In this document: piece by piece, positions 43,832-55,800 of the stretch
Position numbering within the stretch: the first letter of the stretch is position 1
How the letters are laid out: each line of letters opens with the position of its first letter
Source of the DNA: Tetracentron sinense
Taxonomy: Eukaryota > Streptophyta > Magnoliopsida > Trochodendrales > Trochodendraceae
Length of the DNA: 64,000 nucleotides
Assembly (NCBI GenBank): GCA_015143295.1
Contig: CM026568.1
Coordinates: forward strand, 32,186,441-32,250,440
Direction of reading: 5' to 3'
The notes under the pieces: model-generated
Told to the model about the DNA's origin: nothing
Database searches by the model: none
The model's input: the letters and a program-made list of their open reading frames with translations, nothing else
Made by a program: the position numbers and the translations under genes

Positions 43832-46800
43832 TCATCTTTGAAGGAAGAGACCAGCTCCAATCAAGCCCAACCACAGGGTTAATGCTACCCAGAGAGCTTG
43901 GTTATTCTCCCATCCTGTTGGAGGCCGCCACATGAGGAAGTCACCTAAGTAGTCCTTAGATGAAGGAAGCTGATTGGTTGTGACTTCACTTCTCCTTTGA
44001 TCCCTGTTCTTGTATTTGTCGCTCCATGTCCCTGCATAGCTGCAACCAACAGAAACCATTTATCAATCATGTCAACATAGCAAAATCCTATGAACTGACG
44101 ATTATTTTGCTCAAAGTCACATGCTTCATGAAAGGACAGTATTGAAATGAGAATCCCACATATTTCATGTATGAAACAAAACATTGCTCAATAGAGAAAG
44201 CAACTAAACAAATTGGCAGTGTATGAGAAAATTCAATCAGGCAACACCAAGAAAGTAGTTAAATTACATATTCTCTTAATGAGGCAATCTGCTTGTTGTC
44301 GAGCCAATGCTAACAAGCTAATGCATTTTCTGTACATCTACCAATAACTTTAGAAAGCTATGTTGTATTTTGTGTGTGGGGTTCTTTGGTGTTGTTGGTG
44401 TTGTGGGTGTGTTGTGTAAAAAATGTAAAACTTAATTTTGCCTTGTGTTTTTAGTCCCACATCTGAAAGAGAGAAAGTTGTGAAAGAGTTTATAAACTCT
44501 AACACTTTCATACTTGGGTAATAATAAAGGAGTGGGCTAGGCCCTCGCGCATGTGTGAGGCCCAAGGGGAGGCCAAAGTGGTTTCAATGGGAATTTGGCT
44601 AGCCGGGCCGGAAACCCTTCATGCGCGACGCGTTGCGGGTCGCGCCGGTGCGCAAACATCAAAGACACACACACACGCGCTGCCGGCCGAGCCGAGCTGG
44701 GCCGCGCGCGTGGGGTCTTGAATGGTTTTTTATTTTTTGTTTTTTATCTTACTTCTCCTTGGCTTTTGGGTTACTAAAAGTTACCGTTTTATTACTGTTA
44801 TAAAATATTTAATCACTCTATTAAAAACGGTATTAAAGAATTTAATTTCCTATTTCGGTTTCAGATCTAAAAGAATTTCCTTTTGGTTTTTAGAAATTCT
44901 ATATAAGTGTATTAGTTTCTGTAAACAATACACAACAAAAAACACGAATTTCAGAGTTCTCTCAAAAAGCTTTCTTTTATGATCTTCCGAATTTTCTTTT
45001 ACGGTTGAGTTCGCTGTGACCAGAGAAAGGAGAGTGCTCCCTTATCTCTGGAATAGATCGTTGTATCCTGGGGGTGCCCGCATTTATCCTACGAGCATCA
45101 CAGGTTGAGAAGAACTTGTAGGGGCGGATTTCACCTTAAGGTCAGCGTGTCATAACACGTGCCTCGATCTTCTCTACTGACGAGTTGCTGGTGATCTACA
45201 GATTTTTTGTTGCTGTTCTCAAACATACAGATTCTTGAATTCTTATCTACGGGTCTACTGCTACATACGAATTGGTGATCGGTAAACTCTGCCTTTTAGC
45301 ATACAGATAACAACAATCTTAAGGTGAAATCTTTTCTATTCAAATTATCTGTACGCTAGCATGATGTCCAACTCTGAAAAACCAATTCCTTTTTATGGAA
45401 ACAATTTCAAAAGATGGCAACAAAAGATGATGTTCTACCTTAACACCCTGAATGTTGCATGTGTTATTACTGATCCAAAATCTTATGAGAATGAATTAGA
45501 ACCTGCTAGAACACTGGTTAAGGATAAATGGGATCATGCAGATTACATGTGTAGGAATTACATACTTAATGGCTTAATTCCTCCTATTTATGATGTGTAC
45601 TGTAAGGTGAAAACTGCTAAAGATCTATGGGAAATGCTAGAGAAAAAGTACATAATAGAAGATGCAGGAACTAAAAAATTTGTAGTTGGTAGGTACTTTG
45701 ACTACAAAATGGTGGATGATAAATCTGTTATATCTCAAGTACATGATTTACAGATCATTGTACATGAGATTCTGGAAGAAGGTATGACCATTAGTGATGG
45801 TTTTCAAGTAGCTGCAGTGATAGAAAAATTGCCTCCCTCGTGGAAGGAATTCAAAAATTTGTTAAAACATAAAAGGAAAGAGATGACACTCGAAGACCTT
45901 ATTGTTCGCCTCCGGATAGAGGAAAACAACAGAATTTTAGAGAACAAAGAAAAAATTGCAGAATTAAATTCAAAGGCGAATTTAATTGAAGGGATGTCAA
46001 AGAAAAAATATGATAATAAAGCAAAGGGTAAATCTGATTTTCACAAGAAGCGAAGTGAGAAAACCAAATTCCAAAAACCGGTTTTTAAGAAAACAACAGG
46101 GGATTGTTTTATTTGTGGGAAGCCGGGACATCATGCAAGGAGCTGTAGATTCCGAAAATTTGGTCATCCTGACAAGAAAAATCCAAGATCTGCTCAAGCC
46201 AATGTTGCAGAGACGGAGAATTTTTCTGCAGTAATATCTGAAGTTAATTTTGTGGACAATATGAAGGACTGGTGGGTGGACACAGGGGCCACCAAGCATA
46301 TCTGTGGTGACAGGAATGCTTTTTCCTCCTATGAAATAGTAGGAAATGAAGAAAAACTCTTTATGGGTAATTCTTCAACTTCAGCAATTGCAGGAAAAGG
46401 ATCAGTGAACTTGAAATTCACTTCTGGGAAAATCCTTAATCTGAAGGAAGTCCTTCATGTTCCAGATATAAGGAAAAATTTAGTCTCTGGTTCTCTCTTG
46501 AGCAATAAGGGATTTAAGTTGGTGTTTGAAGCAGATAAATTTGTACTTACAAAAAATGGAATTTTTGTTGGGAAGGGTTATGCTAGTGAAGGTCTTTTTA
46601 AGCTGAATGTAATCGTTGAGAAAATGAATAAGACATCTACTTCTTCTGCTTATTTGATTGACTCTCTTAATGTGTGGCATGATAGATTAGGACATATAAA
46701 TGTTAAATCTATAAACAAGTTGATGCTATTAGGATTAATTCCTAATATATCTACCGCCCATGAACAAAAATGTGAAATTTGTGTAGAATCTAAATTTTCT

Positions 46801-49800
46801 AAGAAACCATTTAAATCTATAAAAAGAAATTCTGAACATCTAGGATTAATTCATAGTGACTTATGTGATTTAAAATCTACAGTCACTAGAGGTGGTAAAA
46901 AATATTTCATAACATTCATTGATGACTATAGTAGATTTTGTTATGTTTATTTATTAAAAAGCAAAGATGAAGCTCTAGAAAAATTTAAAATATGGAAATT
47001 AGAAGTAGAAAAAAACAGATAGGAAAATCTGTTAAAATTCTAAGATCCGACAGGGGTGGTGAATATGATTCACACTTATTTTCTGAATTTTGTGAAAACA
47101 ATGGAATAATACACCAAACTACAGCTCCATATTCTCCTCAGTCTAATGGAATAGCTGAAAGAAAAAATAGGACTTTAAAAGAAATGATGAATGCCATGCT
47201 TATTAGTTCTGGTTTACCTTATAATTTGTGGGGGGAAGCAATTCTCTCTGCTTGTTACATTTTAAATAAAATACCTCATAAAAATTGTGATAAAACTCCT
47301 TATGAGTTATGGCATAAAAGGCGTCCATCCTTTAAATATCTCAGAGTGTGGGGGTGTTTAGCAAAGGTTGCTTTACCTACCCCAAAGAGAACTAGAATAG
47401 GTCCTAAAACTGTTGACTGTGTATTTTTAGGCTATTCTCAAAATAGTAGTGCTTACAGATTTCTAATAATTAAATCAGAAAATAATGGAGTAGATTCAAA
47501 CTCAATTATTGAGTCTAGAGATGCAGAGTTCTTTGAGAACTGTTTTCCTTTTAAGGAAAACTCTAAAGGTAGAGATCCTTTGTTATCAACTAGTTCATCA
47601 ACAATAAATCAATTTGTACCTTTAGAAAATTCAATAGAACCTGTACGTATTTCTAATAATTCTTTAGAAGAATTAAAACTCAGAAAAAGTAAAAGAGCAA
47701 GGAAGGACATAAACTTTGGTCCTGACTTTATTACTTTTTTATTAGAAAATGATCCTAATTCCTTTAGAGAGGCTATGTCTTCTCATGAAGCATCATATTG
47801 GAAAGAAGTTGTTAATGCTGAAATGGACTCCATTATGGCTAATAAAACATGGGAATTAGTAGATCTTCCTCCTGGAAGTAAAACAATTGGATGTAAATGG
47901 ATATTTAAAAGAAAGCTAAAAACTGATGGATCCATAGATAAATTTAAAGCCCGGTTAGTTGCTAAGGGTTTTAGACAAAAAGAAGGAATAGATTTCTTTG
48001 ATACTTACTCACCAGTAACTAAAATTACTTCCATTCGAGTATTGATGTCACTTGCATGTATTTTTAACCTTGAAATACATCAGATGGATGTTAAGACTGC
48101 ATTTCTAAATGGAGATCTTGAAGAAGAAATCTACATGGATCAACCTGAGGGGTTTGTAATTCAAGGTCTAGAACATAAAGTTTGTAGATTGAAAAAATCT
48201 CTTTATGGTCTTAAACAAGCACCTAAACAATGGCACCAAAAATTTGATAATGTGTTAATATCAAATGGCTTTAAAATAAATGAAGCAGACAAGTGTTTGT
48301 ACTCTAAATCTTTTGGCAGAGATTGTGTAATCATCTGTTTATATGTAGATGATATGCTAATTATAGGAACGAATAAAGAAATCATAATTAGCACTAAGAA
48401 ATTCTTAAACAAGAATTTTGACATGAAAGATTTAGGAACAGCAGATGTAATTCTTGGAATTAAAATTCTAAAAAATTTTGAAGGGATAACTTTATCTCAG
48501 TCTCACTATATTGAAAAGGTGTTGAAGAAATTTGAGCAATATGAGTGTAAACCTGTTAAAACACCTTTTGATCATAATTGTATGTTGAAAAAACATACAG
48601 GAGAGGGTGTATCTCAACTAGAATACTCAAGGGTAATAGGTAGTCTCATGTACATAATGAACTGTACAAGACCAGATATAGCTTATGCTGTAGGGAGACT
48701 TAGTAGATATACTTGTAACCCAAGTCAAACTCATTGGGATGCTTTGATCAGAGTATTGAGATATCTGAGACACACATTAGATTATGGTCTAAATTATAAA
48801 AGGTATCCCGCTGTATTAGAAGGATACAGTGATGCAAATTGGATTTCAGATTCAGATGAATCTAAATCTACGAGTGGATATGTATTCACTCTTGGAGGAG
48901 GTGCAGTGTCATGGAAGTCTACAAAACAGACCTGCATAGCCCGATCTACTATGGAATCGGAATTTATAGCTTTGGACAAAGCTGGTGAGGAAGCAGAATG
49001 GTTGAGAACATTGTTGGTTGATATACCACTTTGGAGAAAACCAATGCCTGCGATTCTAATACATTGTGATAGCCAAGCTGCTATAGCTAGAGCTAAGAAT
49101 GTATCCTACAATGGGAAATCCCGACATATTCGTCGAAGGCATAATTCAGTTAAAGAGTTACTAAATAACGGAATTATTGCACTTGATTTTGTAAGGTCAA
49201 AAGAAAATTTGGCGGATCCGTTGACCAAAGGGCTAGCTAGAGAGCTAGTAATCTGTACATCGAGGGGGATGGGGCTAAAGCCTATTGATAAATAATCACC
49301 TACAACAGTAACCCAACCTACTTGATTGGAGATCCCATGAACTAGGTTCAAAGGGAAAACAAGTTGTTGAGTGATTGTGTGAGAGCACTAATATGGAGAA
49401 TTCTCCTCTCTCATCCCTATGGTGTAGTAGTGCTAATTGTAACGAGATGAGGATGAGTCTTTGACTCTTAATGCCTTCTATAGCTGATTTTCAGTGGGAT
49501 GTTATGTTACAAGACATTCTTGATAGAGGTACCTATATGAGTGTGGAAGTGGGGCCGCTTCCTATGAGAATTGAGGCTGATTCTCTAGAGCGCTCATGAA
49601 AACCGGGATATTGCACATGGCCGATAACGTGCACAACCGTTAGAACTCAACTGTAAAATGTTTTTTATTTTGTGTTATTGTGCGTGTAATATATTATTAA
49701 TCTATGAACCAAAGAGCTTGGTTCAAGACTCAGTTCACCAATCTCTTCGTAGATTTAATATATTAACACTAAGTCAAGGTTCAAGTCCAAAAGACACCTT

Positions 49801-52800
49801 GTCTTAATCACAGTAACTTCGCTTCTCTTTTTATCCACTTTCTTAAATGATTCAAAATTATGTTTTATGTGGGGGATTGTTGTATTTTGTGTGTGGGGTT
49901 CTTTGGTGTTGTTGGTGTTGTGGGTGTATTGTGTAAAAAATGTAAAACTTAATTCTGCCTTGTGTTTTTAGTCCCACATCGGAAAGAGAGAAAGTTGTGA
50001 AAGAGTTTATAAACTCTAACACTTTCATACTTGGGTAATAATAAAGGAGTGGGCTAGGCCCTCGCGCATGTGTGAGGCCCAAGGGGAGGCCAAAGTGGTT
50101 TCAATGGGAATTTGGCGAGCCGGGCCGGAAACCCTTCATGCGCGACGCGTTGCGGGTCGCGCCGGTGCGCAAACATCAAAGACACACACACACGCGCGGC
50201 CGGCCGAGCCGAGCTGGGCCGCGCGCGTGGGGTCTTGAATGGTTTTTTATTTTTTGTTTTTTATCTTACTTCTCCTTGGCTTTTGGGTTACTAAAAGTTA
50301 CCGTTTTATTACTGTTATAAAATATTTAATCACTCTATTAAAAACGGTATTAAAGAATTTAATTTCCTATTTCGGTTTCAGATCTAAAAGAATTTCCTTT
50401 TGGTTTTTAGAAATTCTATATAAGTGTATTAGTTTCTGTAAACAATACACAACAAAAAACATGAATTTCAGAGTTCTCTCAAAAAGCTTTCTTTTATGAT
50501 CTTCCGAATTTTCTTTTACGGTTGAGTTCGCTGTGACCAGAGAAAGGAGAGTGCTCCCTTATCTCTGGAATAGATCGTTGTATCCTGGGGGTGCCCGCAT
50601 TTATCCTACGAGCATCACAGGTTGAGAAGAACCTGTAGGGGCGGATTTCACCTTAAGGTCAGCGTGTCATAACACGTGCCTCGATCTTCTCTACTGACGA
50701 GTTGCTGGTGATCTACAGATTTTTTGTTGCTGTTCTCAAACATACAGATTCTGGAATTCTTATCTACGGGTCTACTGCTACATACGAATTGGTGATCGGT
50801 AAACTCTGCCTTTTAGCATACAGATAACAACAAGCTATACATGATTGAAAAAGAAGATCAGGGAAAAAAGTTCTCCCATTGCTAAGGGCAGTAGGGATGT
50901 TTCAATTCCAAGCAAGAAATCTGTCAACTCTTGGACTAGCATTTACGAGAAATGAGAGGGTTCCCAAGTGTGTATCTATTGCATTTAAAAATTGAGAAAA
51001 CATAGATTATTTAAATAACTATGCCTTCATACACATAAACATGAATTTTAAATTATTCAAGCAGGAGAAAAGTATTTAAAGAATGAAAGAATGCACTCTT
51101 GATGTTCATTATAAGTGAGCCAACTGGAATGAAAAGCTATGTCAAATAGAGCCCAAATAGAAGTTATGTTCGCTGTGCAGAAGAAAGGAAAGGTATCAAG
51201 ATAGTTGAAACTGTGTTACTGAAGACATCTTTTAGCCATGAGATTTGGATCAGGCCTTCATCAGAGCCGTCGGTATACCTCTTGATATTATGGACCCAAT
51301 TGCAGCTAATGAAAGATTTCTCATATGGAAGGGAAAGCTCTGAAGTGTGACTGACAAATAGCAGGTTTTTTGGTAACTCAAATTAGACACACACACACAC
51401 TCTATACCAACACACACACACCCATCTCAGGCCACAAGGCCAATGCACCCACACAACCCTCTCAAAAAGAGAGAGAGGTGCGGGGCTATATGAGCACACG
51501 AACACAAGGGTTCCCCACCGATGTGGGACTAACTATTTGTTTCTTTTGGTAACTCAAAGAAGACACACGCACTCTATGATAAAGGATCCTCAAGGGAAGG
51601 GCTGAAAGGGATAAAATATGATGTATAAACCCCTGAGCTACAACTGAACCGGGAAGAAATACAGCTGGTGGGTGCTCAAGCAAACTAACATAGTCAGCAA
51701 TATGAATATCAACATCATAAAATTGGTACCCCTTCTTATAGGATTACAACAAAATCAATGGCGTGACAAGAAAGCCCCGGTGAGTGGCATAGACAAACAC
51801 TCAGCTGAATTTGTGAAGAGTCACACTTTGGAGTCTAACCTTGAACAACACTTGGTTAAACTAGTCATGAAGGCAATCCATTGATAAGACAAGCAAACGA
51901 AAAGGCACAGGGAATGTGCATAGTGGACAGAAGAGATTAATGGGTCCCGTCCTAGTAACATGAACATTCTCTCTCAGATACCCTATGTGTAAGGAAAAGA
52001 TGAGGTGAAGAACAGCCCATCATACTAGCGATAGCCCTAAGTCTCCATTGAGGAGGCTTTGCACCTGAAATGGGACTGATTCAGATCTGTGATAATGCTC
52101 TTGGGCTTTTGAAAAGATGAGATCCAAATGAAAAAAGAAAACATTCTTAGGACAATCTACCTGACATACGGATTCTAAATCGCCTATTCAGACCAGATTC
52201 AAAGAGGAAAAGCGTCACTTGATTACTGAATACTCTCCTGTAAAATCTGCTTAATTGATGATTTCCACTGGTCTTTCATCAAGTGATCAATTATCTCATT
52301 TAAATTCATCCACATAGAATGTGTGTAACCATTAAAAAAAATGACACGCCACACTGAAAACCTCAATCTTGAAATCTTCTTACGGAAAAGATGGACCAGA
52401 AGATCAGATCATCAGAATGAAAGTCCAGAGAAAATAACCATCCTCTGGCAACATCCCTGACAGTATAACCACAATCATAACCACTTTCTAGTTTCTAGAA
52501 TTGACTTATAGGCTGGGATTGCTTAATACCCTTTGAAACTCTACCTGTTCTTCCTACAGAGCTAATCAGTTGAAACTTACCAACATAATCTGCATTAATA
52601 AATTTCAGTATTTATATGATCGACATGATACCATGGAACTAAAAATCGCCGAAACCGATACAAAACAGGCGATACATATAGGTTCCGGTGATCCCTTGTA
52701 CGATATTTATATACGTATTGTTTATTAGTTATTTATGTTTTAATTCATTGTGTAATTGTAATTGTGTTTTTGACTTTGTCTTTGAGTTGCTTCCCATGAC

Positions 52801-55800
52801 TTTATATTTAGTAAATTTGAAACTCATTGGAAATTTAATTTAATTTAAAATAAAAAATCTATATGTATCATCTGAAACCGACACATATAGGTTTTGGTTG
52901 GGACCTGTGAACACCCCATTTTTACACCCCTTGATCCCTTGATTTTATTTGTAATTTTAATTTTAATTTTATTATTTTATTCGAGCGTCAAGGTTCTAGA
53001 TCCGAGAAAGAGAGAGAGAGAGATCATCCCCTTTACCCATTGTTCAAAGCCCTCAAAGAGAAACCCCATGTTTAAAACCCATGAGCCAAAGCCAGAGTCC
53101 AACCTTAAAGCCCAAGCCCGGATCCAAAGTAGCCCAAGTGCACCTAAGCCCAAATCCTCAAAGGGTTTGAACCCTAAGGTCCAAAGCCCACTACTATTGC
53201 CTATATAAAGCAAAGGAAAGGGTTCAAAAAAAAAAAAAGAAAAAAAAAAACCTCATTCGGTCCTTCACTCTCTCCTTCTCTTCTCTCTCCCGATCTCAGT
53301 CCAACGGCGACCCACCGTCTCAGCAGCAACTTTCTCTCCCTCGATTTCTCCCATTCCATTTCTTCTCTCTTCCCGCCAACTGCAGCCTCAATTTCAACCG
53401 CTATCGTCGCCGGCGAAGGTGTGCTCTTCTCATGAAAATCAACGGCGAGTTCCCTCCTAATCTCGGCGTCTTCAAGTTCCGGTCCAAGTTGCAGCATATC
53501 AACTGAGTTTACTCCATCTCCTCCGGCCAAATCCCTGTTCTCTCGATTCATCGTTCATCAGGTAATAACTCTTATCTCTTTTGATTTTCTCCTTTGTTTG
53601 ATCTAATTTTTTTCTTATTTAGAATTCTTAGATCTAGATCTAGAATTTCTAGATCTAGATCTAGAATTTCTCTTCCCTATTTCGTTCTATTGATCTTCTT
53701 TTGGGAATCTTACCCGCTGTAGAAAACTTGTTCCGATCAGTGTCTTCATCTCCGGCGAGTTCAGCATCGACCCCTAGCTCGATTTATTCCGGCCAGCTCT
53801 TTATTGGCTCCGATTTTCGTCGATCAGGTCGATTCTCTCATCCATCTCTTCGTTTTTCTTAGATCTAGACCTAGATGTATTTTATTTTTATTTTTTTGGT
53901 TTTATTTTTCTTCTCCCTCCGATCAAGAAGATCTCACTTCGGGTCCGTCGGCAGTTTCATACCAGTCCGGCGATCTTCTCTATCCGGCGATTTTCGAAAG
54001 CAAGAGGACCTCACTTCGGGTCTTGCTTCTCGTCTCTTACATCTCGCAATACCTCAGTAGGTGTCACTCATTTTCGGGTAATTCCTCAGCCCTCGATGTA
54101 GTCCATTACTCAATCTGATGAATGCTGATGAATGCCTCCCTTAATCCTTATCTCTCTAGGTTCAGATCTGGTTCTCCATATAGATGGATCTTTTTTATTA
54201 TTTTATTTTATTTTATTTTTATTTTATTTAGATTTGCTGTGTCACAGCTCTTTTGGTCGTCTCCCCTTTAGATCCGAATTTCCATTTTATTTAACCTTTT
54301 ATTTGTATTATATATTCATTTCATTATTTGTTCATTTTCTTTTGCAGAGTATCAACCATGCTCCAATGCTCTATCTCTCACTTTCTTTTTAGTTGATTTA
54401 TCTATCCATTGTTCTGTGGATTTTATTTTTATTTTTGAGAGATAGAGTAATTCTCCTGCTTGAGCAACCATCATCAGCATCCACCATCAACCCTCGCAGG
54501 TATAGCTCTTCCCTCTTTTCTATTTATCTATTTACTGTAGTATAATGTTCACAATTTGAGTGGGAAGTTTGAATCCCTTGGGCCCTTGGATCAGGCCATA
54601 TGTTGGTAAATTGAGGCCCGTGAGCCCCTAGAATCACTTTTAAAATTATTGGGCCTATTTATTGAGGCCTTAGAAAGAGGGTGGACCAAAGCCAATTGAC
54701 CATTAGTGGTCAATGGGCCCTGGCCCATTAACTTTCCCTTGCGGCCCATTTATTCTGTCATGTATGTATGTATTATCTTTTGTACATGTGTGCAATTTAT
54801 AGAAATAGGTCGTAGCTTATTTTCCCTTTTTGCCTACATGGGGCATTTAGGTATGATTTTCCACCCTAAATAACAGCCTACCCCGTTAGTTTAATCTTAC
54901 AAAAAAAAAAAAAAAACAACAAAAAAATATAAAAAGATTGAAATAAATTAAAGGTACTGGTCTATCTTCCCTTGGGACCTAGAGCAGGGTCCGTATTTAA
55001 ACCATAGCCTCTTTTGGTTTAAGGCCGCTCGATCCGCCCTGCTCTTTGCCTTTAATTAAGTCAGTTAGGCCTTGTTTTCCTTTTTCGCCTACCTTGGGCA
55101 TTTAGTTTAGTTTTTGTACTAGTTAAACTTGCCAGAATTAAAGAAAAAAAAATAAATATAAAAAATCAAAAAATACAAAATAACAAAAACACTTAAAAAC
55201 CCACAAAATGCAAAAAAGACTTACCCTAATAAATGAACGTCCCCTAGAGCTCCCCCACGAGCACCTAACTACGCTACCATCTCCCGGAGTGAGATTCATA
55301 AATCTCATTCCACTTCCCCTCCCCAACTCAAACACGAGTTGGAAATGACCACACTCCGAAACGAGTATAAAAACAGTCACGGACCCCGAACTACTATGAG
55401 GGTCTGATTCCGACTAACCGGATAAGTAGGCAGCCCAATCAGGGTTCGACCCCAACCAAAAATAAACTTTTTACACCCCATTTTGATTTGTACTCTATTA
55501 GCAAAATTAATAATTGTTTTAGGAAATGTTAAGTAATTTTTAAATGTTTAACTTGGACCTAATGAGTAGGTTACCATCATTGGATGGAGGTCCTGGGGTG
55601 CCTAACCCCTTCCCCAGGACCTAAAGGGATCTCTTACCTAGACTACTCTGGACCGTAGACCCCCTTATTTGGATTATCTCGGGATCCTACTTCCCCTAAG
55701 TAGGTGGCGACTCTTAGAATAAATTTAGCGTTATTCCTCTACTCTCGGACCTTATCTCGACACTTAGAGTTGAGAGGGGAGGAAGGGCGGTAAATTTTGA

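Larger units (their letters stand above)
44361..50832 (+). mobile_element. Full-length Ty1/copia retrotransposon inside the TPR-like gene intron
   Basis: Two 955-bp LTRs flank gag, protease, integrase, RT and RNase H in Pseudoviridae order. The target duplication agcta is perfect at 44356-44360 and 50833-50837. A purine-rich stretch (gtgggggat, 49869-49877) precedes the 3' LTR. No Met-tRNA primer site is present after the 5' LTR. The reading frame is broken once, in integrase. The lineage was not assigned. Confidence 0.95.

Noticed and set aside
53201-53551. A 116-codon minus-strand frame
   Set aside because: Lies within the solo-LTR-like insertion, in purine-rich leader-like DNA; no recognisable domain.
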